A DNA stretch of 64,000 nucleotides from Cuniculiplasma divulgatum (GCA_031200235.1 CP133595.1:1054001-1118000), one strand, 5' to 3'; positions 41,362 to 49,478 are shown, counted from the stretch's first letter. Program-made: numbers and translations. The notes: generated from the letters alone by a model not told the origin.

Positions 41362-41408
41362 GGGGAAATAGGTGGTATTATAGTCTTTATCATAACATTG
41401 TACCCTTA

Positions 41409-41783
41409 TTAGTTAACAAACATCTCCACCCATCTTTTACAGAAGGATTTGCTTTTTGAGAATTCAATGAAGCTTGCTTTAACAGTATCAACCATCATTT
41501 CCTGGTCTTTCACAAATGTATGTGACACTACTTTCTTGATGAATTTCCATATGATTTCTATTGGATTCAGTTGTGGTGAATACGGTGGAAGAAATACCAG
41601 TTCAATGTCCAGTATCTCTGCGGTTATTGCAACATTCTCTGTTCTGTGGGCAGAGAAGTTATCCAGTATGAGAATGATATGATTGAACGGATTACTGTAT
41701 CTTATCTCATTCAGGAAATCCATGACACTTTCCTGTTTTGAATTGACATACATGTTCACTGTACCTTTACACCGTTAGGCATA
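41409..41783 (-). pseudogene. IS630-family transposase remnant, C-terminal part
   Basis: About 116-120 residues survive of the DDE domain. The second catalytic Asp lies in LILDNFSAHRTENV and the Glu in VFLPPYSPQLNPIEIIWKFIKK, both classic for IS630/Tc1-like transposases. Reading upstream from the first Met, the frame continues with GTVN and soon hits a stop near 41783, so the N-terminal half, including the first Asp and the DNA-binding domain, is missing. No inverted ends are visible. It is a dead fragment between cassettes 2 and 3 and shows that this part of the element has been rearranged. Confidence 0.8.
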
Positions 41784-43030
41784 TTTTATAATCTATATAG
41801 CAAACCACGGTGTCGGTTATCGCTTTTCTGTATGAGTAAAATAGGTGTAGGAATCAATGAATTCAAAACCGGCCATTTTCCGTCAGTTCTGTGATTTGGT
41901 TAATAAAGTCCATCTAACGCTCTGTGGCCGCAATAGTCAATGACTATAATCAAAAATGAAATCAGGAATAGCAGAAATAGACTATAACTATTGGAATGAA
42001 GTGCAGCGGTCTCAAGTTTTCTCATGAAATGAACGGGAGGATAGGAAAGGAATCAATAAGCAGATGGGGGAGCTTCTGGATGGTCAGTAATTCCTATTAA
42101 ACTAAAAGACACTGCCCCCAAAATGTTACACTTGTAACAAGTAATACCTGTAATAACCTTTGAAATGTGACTAATGTGCTACAGAGCAGACTGTGCTATT
42201 TTAGTAAGTATCCCCTCAAAACGTTAGTCGTGTAGATGGCAAGCGCAGTCTCTCCTGTATTCTGATCATATTTCAGCATCCCTCTGAATCGATTACGAGA
42301 GATCTGTTTCCAGCCACCCCACTAAAATTCCGGACTGGGGCATTTCGTCCATCCGGCTTCAAGCATGGCGCCCTATCGGTCAAATACATCCCTCCCTCCC
42401 GGTTTGATGTATTCTTCGTCTTTAGTCTAACGGCTCCGGAACTATACTTTTCCAGTGACTCAGACCGGAAAGGTATCGGCCTCATAGCCTATTTAAGGGC
42501 AATAACCTGTCCATCCGCTATCCCGAAAACCACCATGTCCACAGGTCCTTTCCTCTTCCCCTTGTTATCAGGGATGTCATGGGTACTACGACCTGATCCG
42601 CCAGGCCTTGAGCGATCAATGAAGTTGGCACTACGCATTCCCTCATTGACCTTCTATGCTCAGGGTCCTTCCCTGCTTTGTATATCAATCCCTGTGAACG
42701 TGCTATCTCCCTTACGCCGGAGTGCTCTTCGGGGCATATACCCGTCTTGCCCAAAGATGTTGGTTTCGCCCATTTGATAGAGGCTCACCGCACTCAATAT
42801 TCCACTCAAACCGTATTCGAGTGGCGGTCGTTGCGGCGCTGCAGAGTTCACTTAATGCTATGGCCCGTCCACTTGCTAGCCCCCCTGTACGGCCACCTCT
42901 TTCGAGGCCGGAGACATTATCCTCGAAGCTTTCACACCAGTGATTACTCAACTGGCGTGTTCGATTTGCTACCATGCTATCAGGTTCTTTCATGGGTTGG
43001 TTCCTCCAACTGGATTGATACTTTTACAGG
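41784..43030. other. About 1.25 kb with no supported gene, GC-richer in its second half
   Basis: The first 450 bp are AT-rich and featureless apart from the hairpin GTTACA-CT-TGTAAC at 42124-42137. From about 42240 to 43030 the sequence becomes clearly GC-richer. On the minus strand several overlapping frames of 60-95 codons appear (for example 42273-42485, 42518-42754 and 42712-42993), but none resembles a known protein and none is long enough to be convincing alone. It may be the eroded remains of a mobile element read from the minus strand or a structured RNA. I cannot identify it. Confidence 0.4.
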
Positions 43031-43036
43031 CTGCAC

Positions 43037-43049
43037 ATCAAATCCCGAC
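43037..43049 (+). repeat. Partial attachment-site copy before cassette 3
   Basis: ATCAAATCCCGAC matches attR at 44867-44879 over 13 bases, including the A before the shared core, where attL has T. Together with attR it brackets cassette 3, as if that cassette had once integrated next to the element by the same site. Confidence 0.55.
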
Positions 43050-43103
43050 GCATCTTCTATATATTAAAAAATGCTTTGAACTACAGGGTTTACTAATAAA
43101 TGT

Positions 43104-43120
43104 GAATATATTTATATAAT
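43104..43120 (+). promoter_or_regulatory. Promoter TATA box of archaeocin-like cassette 3
   Basis: GAATATATTTATATAAT ends 20 nt before ATG 43140, which fits a leaderless transcript of the third cassette. Confidence 0.55.
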
Positions 43121-43139
43121 ATGTTTTGCTTCTTTTATT

Positions 43140-44021
43140 ATGGGTAGCAGAAAGCAGGAACTCACAATGTCAGAAGTAGTACGAGTGACAAAGGATAAAG
43201 ATGAAATAAAAACTGAGGTTATTACTTACAAGAAACCTAGAAAGATCTCCCCAAAAATTCAAACGCCTCAAACGTTTGCTAATAGCGGTGTGAAAAACAT
43301 TTCTCTAATTTTTTCTGATAAAACTCAAAATTACACCTTATCATTTCGAGAGATGGATTATGAACTTTCAGAGAAAAAAATATCTCAGTCTGGAAAAGCT
43401 TATTCATTATACTTTGAGATTGCCGATGATGAGGCCATAATATACTTAGAAGGGAATATAGTTCCACTTGAAAACAACAAAGGTGCATTATTTCTATCTA
43501 TCAACGTTTCACCAAAGGACCCAACCCATGTTGACTTTTTCGCTTTACCTATAAGCATAAATTATAAAGGAGACTTTTTATCGGTTGCAAAAGACTTAAG
43601 TTTTGTTATAAACAAATTAGATAATGGTGCCTCAGAAAAGAGAAAGTGGATTTACAGTAAAATGGAGTCTCTTCTGAGCGCATTTCCTGAAGCATATGAA
43701 AGCAACCGAAATAAATTGAAGACAATTGATGTGATGGAACTATCTTACAAGGTGACCTTAATGGATTTTAATTTTACATGTTGCCTGGAGAATGCATTGA
43801 GTCTCACGGATTGCGTTCTTAGTGTTCCTGACATTGAGGAGATATGCGCAGAGTGTCTAGTTTTACCCGATTGTCTTGCAGCTTGCTTTGATTTTTTAAC
43901 GTTACCTGCTTGCCTTATATGCTTTAGTCTTGATGTTCTTGCATGTGCCTATTGTATTTATAAAGCAGGAGAGTGCACTGAGGATGCGTATAATGTAATT
44001 CAATGTTGCACTGGGGCTTAA
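43140..44021 (+). CDS. Cysteine-rich archaeocin-like precursor 3 (divergent)
   Basis: A 293-residue protein. The last 85 residues carry 14 Cys, including CC pairs at both ends (FTCCLENALS and VIQCCTGA), with hydrophobic spacers such as LPACLICFSLDVLACAYC. The spacing differs from precursors 1 and 2, so it is a divergent relative or an analogous peptide. The N-terminal 205 residues are polar, Lys-rich and free of Cys, with beta strands (LFLSINVSPKDP, FFALPISINYKGD). No signal peptide is seen. The gene is AT-rich and is followed by three small membrane genes, the same cassette plan as before. Confidence 0.68.
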   Translation: MGSRKQELTMSEVVRVTKDKDEIKTEVITYKKPRKISPKIQTPQTFANSGVKNISLIFSDKTQNYTLSFREMDYELSEKKISQSGKAYSLYFEIADDEAIIYLEGNIVPLENNKGALFLSINVSPKDPTHVDFFALPISINYKGDFLSVAKDLSFVINKLDNGASEKRKWIYSKMESLLSAFPEAYESNRNKLKTIDVMELSYKVTLMDFNFTCCLENALSLTDCVLSVPDIEEICAECLVLPDCLAACFDFLTLPACLICFSLDVLACAYCIYKAGECTEDAYNVIQCCTGA

Positions 44022-44046
44022 TAAGATTGAGAAAAGGGAAGTAAAT

Positions 44047-44442
44047 ATGAGATATGAGAACACCTATAAGTCCCTTCTTTTTTATATTGTTGGTTTAGCT
44101 CTTCTATATGTGTCAATATTTCTATCTAACAACCTAAAGTTTAATGGAAATTTCATATCGGCATTGCCAATAGTTTTGCCATTGGTTTTTTCCATAGCCT
44201 CTATTGGTGTGGCAGTTATTTTTATAATGGAAAAAGATTCCCCTTGGTTTTTCAGAACCGGCATGATGAGTTTAGTTAGTGGAATCACTTTATTTTCGTT
44301 CGGTATTCTAGCATTTTACTTGGGAGTAAAATCCTTAGTATGGGCAGGTTCATTTGTAATTGGTATAATGTTAATTTTCGCTGCTATGGTTAGATTATTC
44401 ATTCAAGGTGGTTTGAGTGCATACAGAAAAAGCAGGAATTAG
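44047..44442 (+). CDS. Four-helix membrane protein of cassette 3
   Basis: A 131-residue protein with four transmembrane helices (about residues 10-28, 36-60, 72-92 and 95-118) and a basic tail. It takes the place of the 175-residue membrane protein of cassette 1 but is not obviously related. It overlaps the next gene by 26 bp. Candidate immunity or transport component by position. Confidence 0.62.
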   Translation: MRYENTYKSLLFYIVGLALLYVSIFLSNNLKFNGNFISALPIVLPLVFSIASIGVAVIFIMEKDSPWFFRTGMMSLVSGITLFSFGILAFYLGVKSLVWAGSFVIGIMLIFAAMVRLFIQGGLSAYRKSRN

Positions 44443-44641
44443 GGCATCATTCCTATCAACATTTGGAATTATATTTCTAACTTTAGGTGTTGTGGGGTTA
44501 TTAGATTCATTTAATGTTCAAATATTGTATTCATTTGGTACTTTGATTTCCATAGTTTCCATTATCGCTGGAGTATATTTTATTCTGAGTGCTCACATAA
44601 GTAGGAAGAATAGAGTTAAAAGGAGTGCCAGACAATCATGA
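44417..44641 (+). CDS. Small two-helix membrane protein of cassette 3
   Basis: A 74-residue protein with two hydrophobic helices (about residues 12-30 and 36-58) and a basic tail, SRKNRVKRSARQS. Its size, topology and basic tail match the 84- and 80-residue proteins of cassettes 1 and 2, although identity is low. It overlaps the genes on both sides, which indicates an operon. Confidence 0.6.
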   Translation: MHTEKAGIRASFLSTFGIIFLTLGVVGLLDSFNVQILYSFGTLISIVSIIAGVYFILSAHISRKNRVKRSARQS

Positions 44642-44844
44642 ATCGTTATGTATACCACTTAATTCTTGTAGTAATTGTGTCCCTTGTTGTTCTGGCAATC
44701 AACATTATGGCATTCATTTCAAAGAACGTTTCCGATTATCTCTACATTTTTGATCTAACATATGCCGTAGGAAACAGTGCCCATTTTGTTGCGTTATCTG
44801 TTTCTGATAAAGGTGTTTCAGTTAAGAATGAATCATACAAATAA
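44638..44844 (+). CDS. Small two-helix membrane protein of cassette 3 (paralogue of 22200)
   Basis: A 68-residue protein clearly homologous to the last gene of cassette 1, sharing NVSDYLYIFDLTYAVGNSAHF and following residues almost in register. ATG overlaps the upstream stop (ATGA). The two cassettes lie 22 kb apart at opposite ends of the element, and their retained similarity argues for common descent of the cassettes. Confidence 0.75.
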   Translation: MNRYVYHLILVVIVSLVVLAINIMAFISKNVSDYLYIFDLTYAVGNSAHFVALSVSDKGVSVKNESYK

Positions 44845-44867
44845 TTAGTATTCCATTAAAACATTAA

Positions 44868-44889
44868 TCAAATCCCGACCGGTCCATTT
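44868..44889 (+). repeat. attR: right attachment site
   Basis: A perfect 22-nt copy of the tRNA-Ala 3' end (attL at 19137-19158), not followed or preceded by other tRNA sequence. Host-type genes resume after it. Confidence 0.92.
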
Positions 44890-44982
44890 TTCGCGCATCT
44901 ATGTTTTTATTCTATTTTGTGGACAGAAATTAATTGCCTCACCATTTCTTCAGTGCAGGATAAGTTCTAATAGCATGCATTT

Positions 44983-45555
44983 ATGGGAAATAATCTCGCA
45001 ATGTATCATGCAACAATATCCTCATCAATTCCAGTGCTGGCATATGTCGGCATATCGCTGATGGCAGCAGGAGCTGCAGGGTTCATTATTTTCATAGCCC
45101 TATCCCTCAAGGACGGTCAAAGGAAGAAGCGTATATACAGGCTTCTCAGCCTGGTTTTCGCAATGATTCTCATTACCGGGCTCCCCATATACATAGTTCA
45201 GGGAATTAGCGGCAGTAAGGCGGAAATAAGTATTGGCTCCGGGTTTGTGCATGTCAGTGGCCCTTACATAGGCAACCGGAATTTCACCACTTCAGAGGTA
45301 AGTTATGCCTTCGTGGAAAACATAGACACCGGGAATATCACAATAACCATAAGGGACGCAGGCACATCGCTGGGAAACCTGAATGAGGGATTGTTTACCC
45401 TTAGCAACGATAAGACCGCATATGTCGCAACGGACAATGCCACATCCCTAGTAGTGGCGCTGGATAGTGGAAAATTTCTGATCCTTGGCTCACAGGATTC
45501 ACTGTCGATGGCTGAATATTTCAGTTCACATGTCCACAGCATCTCCGGTTTGTGA
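44983..45555 (+). CDS. Membrane protein with PH-like domain
   Basis: A 190-residue protein. Two N-terminal transmembrane helices (about residues 15-40 and 50-73) precede an external or cytosolic beta-rich domain. Short strands and the pattern SGPYIGNRNFTTSEVSYAFV, then DSGKFLILGSQDSLSMAEYF, resemble bacterial PH-like (bPH) domains of small membrane proteins. Function is unknown. It is the first host-type gene after attR. Confidence 0.65.
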   Translation: MGNNLAMYHATISSSIPVLAYVGISLMAAGAAGFIIFIALSLKDGQRKKRIYRLLSLVFAMILITGLPIYIVQGISGSKAEISIGSGFVHVSGPYIGNRNFTTSEVSYAFVENIDTGNITITIRDAGTSLGNLNEGLFTLSNDKTAYVATDNATSLVVALDSGKFLILGSQDSLSMAEYFSSHVHSISGL

Positions 45556-45614
45556 TCAGTGTAAGTTGCAAGCCTTGCCGGAAATAATTTTAATCGCCGC
45601 CATCATTCCCTGTC

Positions 45615-46379
45615 ATGGGTTCCCTGCACTTCACAATGATATCGTCAGGCAGCCGGGGCAACTCCACCCTCATATGGGACCAGGAAGACATAATAATTAT
45701 CGACTTCGGGATAACACTCCGCAAGCTTAAAAACCGGCTGGAAGAGATTAATCTGGATCTGGGAAGCGCCAGCCTCTTCATAAGCCACGAACATACTGAT
45801 CACAGTAAGGGCATACCATATCTTACAAGGAATCATTCGATCGATATATACTCCAAGGAAGCGACCCTTTCTGCCCTTGGCCTTCGTGACGGCTACGGAA
45901 TAAAGGAAAAAACTGCAATCGGCAACTTCAGCATAACTTCAGTACCCGTGTCCCACGATGCGGCCGACCCGGTTGGGTACGTGCTGAAGTGGGGCAGGCG
46001 GAAGATTACCGTTGTCTCAGATCTGGGCGTGGTGCCGCCTCGTCTTATAGAGGAAGCCAGAGGCTCTGATATTTTAGCATTTGAGGCAAACCACGATGTG
46101 GAAATGCTGAAAAATGGACGCTATCCTCTGCAGCTTCAGAAAAGGATCCTGGGCAGGCAGGGGCATCTTTCCAATGATCAGTCTGCTGAAGCCATATCGC
46201 AGATTGCATCCAGCTGGACTCGCATAGTGCTCACGCACCTGAGCCAGGAGAACAACACCCCTGAGAAGGCAGCAACCACTGTCAGGTCATACCTGGACAA
46301 CAGGGATATTGCCTACGCATCCCTGGAATGTGCAACACAGGAACTGGGGACGCCAGTCTACACCCTTGAGACGGATTGA
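45615..46379 (+). CDS. Metallo-beta-lactamase-fold hydrolase, YycJ/WalJ-like
   Basis: A 254-residue hydrolase. The metal-binding motif is FISHEHTDHSKG (HxHxDH), with further ligands in VPVSHDAAD, VVSDLG and VLTHLSQENN. The N-terminal FTMISSGSRGNSTLIWDQED matches the YycJ family of presumed DNA or RNA 5'-processing nucleases. Zinc binding is expected; the substrate in archaea is not known to me. Its closest neighbours are unrelated housekeeping genes. Confidence 0.88.
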   Translation: MGSLHFTMISSGSRGNSTLIWDQEDIIIIDFGITLRKLKNRLEEINLDLGSASLFISHEHTDHSKGIPYLTRNHSIDIYSKEATLSALGLRDGYGIKEKTAIGNFSITSVPVSHDAADPVGYVLKWGRRKITVVSDLGVVPPRLIEEARGSDILAFEANHDVEMLKNGRYPLQLQKRILGRQGHLSNDQSAEAISQIASSWTRIVLTHLSQENNTPEKAATTVRSYLDNRDIAYASLECATQELGTPVYTLETD

Positions 46380-46407
46380 ATTTATATACCTCTGGAGATA
46401 ACATGGC

Positions 46408-47280
46408 ATGACCAACATAGGGTTCATGGGCCTCGGAAAGATGGGAATTCCCATACTGAGCCGTATCCGCCGCAGATTTGGCGTTCACGCAGTATATGAT
46501 CGGAATCCTTCCAAGGGGGCTCTATTTTCACCGGCAAAAATTAACAGTGAACCGTTTCAAATGGGTTCAACCTGTGACATCATTTTTGCATCCCTCTCAG
46601 GCGAAGAGGCCTGTGAGGAGGTTTTTTTCGGTAAAACTGGCCTGGATAAGACAATAGCCCCCGGTACCATAGTTGCCAACCTTGGAAACGTTTCGTACGG
46701 CTTCGCAATGTCAGCGTACCGAAGGTTTGCCGAGAAGGGAGCCATATACATGGACTGCCCTGTAATGGGCAGTGTGCAGGAGGCACTGGACGGGGCGCTC
46801 CTCACCATGGTTTCGGGCGATGCAGGCGCTTATGAAAGGCTGAAGGGGATTCTGGAGACATTCTCAAAACAGGTCATATACCTTGGCGTTGCGGGAAATG
46901 CAGTGAAAATGAGGATCATTGCAACCATGGCATCGGCTACCAGCCTGGCTGTTTCTGCAGAAGCCATTGTGGCAGCAGAGCATGCGGGCATACCAATAGC
47001 CAAATCCATTGACGTGCTGCTGGCCGGGAATGCAGGAGGATCAGCCCTTCAGGAGAAACGCAGGACAATGGAGGATGGAGACTTCGTTCCTGGATATCCT
47101 CTATCAAGCATGATCAGAGATCTCAGGAATGGACTGGAACTTTCGGCATCAATCAATGCCCCAATGCCTCTGGAAGCATCTGCTGTGCAGTATTATGTTG
47201 CTGCGTCATCAATAGGGCTCAGCAGCCTGGATTATTCGTCGGTTCTCAGGGCATTCCGCTTCCTCTCAGGGAAGAGCTGA
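46408..47280 (+). CDS. Beta-hydroxyacid dehydrogenase (3-hydroxyisobutyrate/6-phosphogluconate type)
   Basis: A 290-residue NAD(P)-dependent enzyme. The N-terminal Rossmann motif is IGFMGLGKMGIPI, with VYDRNPSKG next. The substrate-binding DCPVMGSVQEALDGALLTMVSG matches the D-V-SGG region of the family, and the catalytic Lys lies in GNAVKMRIIATM. The C-terminal helical domain mediates dimerisation. The exact substrate (3-hydroxyisobutyrate, tartronate semialdehyde, succinic semialdehyde or other) cannot be decided. It is followed within 4 bp by a prepilin peptidase, probably without functional relation. Confidence 0.88.
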   Translation: MTNIGFMGLGKMGIPILSRIRRRFGVHAVYDRNPSKGALFSPAKINSEPFQMGSTCDIIFASLSGEEACEEVFFGKTGLDKTIAPGTIVANLGNVSYGFAMSAYRRFAEKGAIYMDCPVMGSVQEALDGALLTMVSGDAGAYERLKGILETFSKQVIYLGVAGNAVKMRIIATMASATSLAVSAEAIVAAEHAGIPIAKSIDVLLAGNAGGSALQEKRRTMEDGDFVPGYPLSSMIRDLRNGLELSASINAPMPLEASAVQYYVAASSIGLSSLDYSSVLRAFRFLSGKS

Positions 47281-47283
47281 TCA

Positions 47284-48012
47284 ATGAGTTCGCTGAATTT
47301 CCTGGAAATTATCCGATACGCAGTGATCGTAATAGCAATAGCCTCTCTTGCATACGGTTCCTACTCCGACCTCAGGACAAGAACGGTCAGTTCCTTTCTC
47401 TTTGTTCCACTGATGGTTGCTGGTATCGTTGTAAACTTACAGTTGGATTCCGCCATTTTTTTCCTGATAGCAGGTGCAATCATGATGTTCCTTTCATTCC
47501 TGAGGGCAGACACATGGGCGTATCTGCTCACCGGAATAGCCCTTTTCGCTGCATCGCTGGTGGCAATGGAAATCTCTGGCTTCTACTATGGCTATGAGAT
47601 GCTCATCATGTCAGTGGTATATCTCATTGGATTCCAGGAGAGGCTCTTTGGATCTGGCGACATAAAGGCAATAGTTTCGGTTATGTACGCCTTCCCGCTG
47701 GCTTACAGCATAATTCAGGTGAGACCTGACATCGTATACGGAATAGTTCCGCCTGCCCTCATAATACTGGTTGGCATATCCATATTCTCGCTGGCATGGG
47801 CCGTATATGGAATAATCCTGACCGGAGGAGACAGGAAGTTCGGTACAGGGCTTTTCAGGATGAAGTATGATTCTGATCTGGTCAGGAGAAAGCCCAATGC
47901 TTTTTCAACTGGGGAAAAGAACGGCGTAAGGTACATGACCTACAGGGTCCCATTCATGATCCCGATATTCCTGGGTTTCCTTGCATATCTCGCGATTGTG
48001 GCCATTTTATAA
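47284..48012 (+). CDS. A24-family prepilin/preflagellin peptidase
   Basis: A 242-residue membrane aspartic protease that cleaves class III signal peptides of archaeal pilins, archaellins or sugar-binding proteins. Catalytic Asp residues lie in YGSYSDLRTRTVSS (near residue 30) and in the GxGD motif LFGSGDIKAIVSV. About six to seven transmembrane helices are seen. It stands apart from any pilus operon in this window. Confidence 0.88.
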   Translation: MSSLNFLEIIRYAVIVIAIASLAYGSYSDLRTRTVSSFLFVPLMVAGIVVNLQLDSAIFFLIAGAIMMFLSFLRADTWAYLLTGIALFAASLVAMEISGFYYGYEMLIMSVVYLIGFQERLFGSGDIKAIVSVMYAFPLAYSIIQVRPDIVYGIVPPALIILVGISIFSLAWAVYGIILTGGDRKFGTGLFRMKYDSDLVRRKPNAFSTGEKNGVRYMTYRVPFMIPIFLGFLAYLAIVAIL

Positions 48013-48069
48013 ATATACCAGAAGGAGGAGTCGACAAAAATTTTTAATCAAACACGGGTTCTGCACCAG

Positions 48070-49326
48070 ATGCATTCCTATCTCATAGAGAACACGTCCC
48101 AGGTGCTGACAATGGCCGGTGCTGGATGGGACCCGCTGAAGGGCGACATGATGCGTCGGCTGCGAATCAGGGAAAACTCCTCTGTTCTTTTGGACGACGG
48201 AAAGATCATCGGGGTGTTTGACCATGAAAAGGGCCGCCAGCTTGGTGAAAAATACGGCGCGACATTCATAGATGCAAAGGGCCACGCCGTCATGCCAGGA
48301 ATGATTGATTCCCATACACATGTGGTTTATGCAGGAACACGGGAGGACGAGTTCTACATGAAGGTCAGGGGTAAGAGCTACCTGGAGATACTCACGTCCG
48401 GCAACGGCATTTACAGGACTGTGGACCAGACAAGATCGGCCACAGAGGACCAGATATTCTCCCAGAGCCTTTCCAGGGTATACGATGCCATATGGTCAGG
48501 AACAACAACAATGGAGATCAAGACGGGCTACGGGCTTGATCTTGATTCCGAGTCAAAGATGCTGAATGTAATCAACAGGATTGCTGGGCTTGGCATCATC
48601 AATGTGGTTCCAACATTCCTGCCTCTGCATGCCATTCCCAAGGGAAGAAGGGAGGATTCATACTTGGAATATGTCACCGACAGGATGCTGCCGAAATTCG
48701 CTGGTAAAGTCAGATTTGCGGATGCATTCTGCGACCGGGGGGCGTTTTCGCCCGAAGTCACGGAGGCCTTCTTCAGGGCTGCTATACAGGCTGGGATGAT
48801 CCCCAGGATGCATGCAGATGAACTTGCGGACATCGGTTGCCTCAGGATACTGGATGACCTGAAAATCGCAAGCGTGGATCACCTCCTCTACACTGATGGC
48901 GATGGCAGAGAGCGCATCAGAAAGAGCGGGTCCGTGGCAACCTTCCTGCCAATAACAGCATTCAACATAGCGGATGGAAAATACCCGGATATTGGAAAAT
49001 TCATACAGGATAACATCCCTGTGGCAATCGCCACAGATTCTTCACCAGTATCTTACAACACAAGCCTCATATTCGCCATCTATCTTGCCGTGCGGTACTG
49101 CAATATCAGCATTGAGGAAGCCCTGAATGCAGTCACGGTGAATGCAGCGTATTCACTGGGGATACTGGAGAATACCGGGACAATAGAGCCGGGCAAGCGA
49201 GCCGATCTCATAATACTGAACACGGACGACTACAGGAAGATACCATATGAATACGGATCACGGCTTGTGGACACGGCCTTCATTGCGGGAGAGCCGGTCA
49301 TGAGGAATGGCGTCATGCAGCTCTGA
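48070..49326 (+). CDS. hutI: Imidazolonepropionase
   Basis: Hydrolyses imidazolone-5-propionate to N-formimino-glutamate in histidine degradation. The 418-residue amidohydrolase shows the metal-binding VMPGMIDSHTHVVYAGTRE, the EIKTGYGLDLDSE active-site strand, FLPLHAIPKG, RMHADELADIG and the late ATDSSPVSYNTS, where the Asp is a metal ligand. The C-terminal GTIEPGKRADLIIL is typical of the superfamily. No other hut gene is in the window. It fits a peptide-scavenging, amino-acid-fermenting or respiring organism. Confidence 0.93.
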   Translation: MHSYLIENTSQVLTMAGAGWDPLKGDMMRRLRIRENSSVLLDDGKIIGVFDHEKGRQLGEKYGATFIDAKGHAVMPGMIDSHTHVVYAGTREDEFYMKVRGKSYLEILTSGNGIYRTVDQTRSATEDQIFSQSLSRVYDAIWSGTTTMEIKTGYGLDLDSESKMLNVINRIAGLGIINVVPTFLPLHAIPKGRREDSYLEYVTDRMLPKFAGKVRFADAFCDRGAFSPEVTEAFFRAAIQAGMIPRMHADELADIGCLRILDDLKIASVDHLLYTDGDGRERIRKSGSVATFLPITAFNIADGKYPDIGKFIQDNIPVAIATDSSPVSYNTSLIFAIYLAVRYCNISIEEALNAVTVNAAYSLGILENTGTIEPGKRADLIILNTDDYRKIPYEYGSRLVDTAFIAGEPVMRNGVMQL

Positions 49327-49478
49327 AATGTCCAGGTAGAGTATTCCACCAGCAATGTTTCCTTCACAATAATGCAGGGATACCAGTGCCAGGCTGACTG
49401 GAAGTACTTCTACTGAAATGATTCCGGCACGAATTCTGTATCTCTAAATGTCAATATACCGGAACTAAATCAGGTAGG

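Larger units (their letters stand above)
19137..44889. mobile_element. Integrated plasmid-like element in tRNA-Ala, about 25.7 kb
   Basis: The bounds are perfect 22-nt direct repeats derived from the tRNA-Ala 3' end, with an integrase gene 47 bp inside attL. Content is that of an integrative plasmid: tyrosine integrase, HerA-like ATPase, ParA pair, serine recombinase and Orc1/Cdc6. Cargo comprises a methylase-helicase defence operon and three cysteine-rich archaeocin-like cassettes. No capsid or other virion genes are seen. The integrase gene is intact and the att site lies outside it, so this is the pNOB8-like rather than the SSV-like, gene-splitting, mode. The element is AT-richer than its flanks over long stretches, which supports foreign origin. 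Confidence 0.9.

Noticed and set aside
42273-43067. Minus- and plus-strand frames of 60-129 codons in the GC-richer segment
   Set aside because: No family resemblance and mutual overlap. I report the region as unexplained rather than calling genes.
19137-44889. Interpretation of the element as a provirus
   Set aside because: An integrase and a HerA-like ATPase are present, but no capsid, tail or lysis gene can be recognised. Partition and Orc1/Cdc6 genes favour a plasmid.
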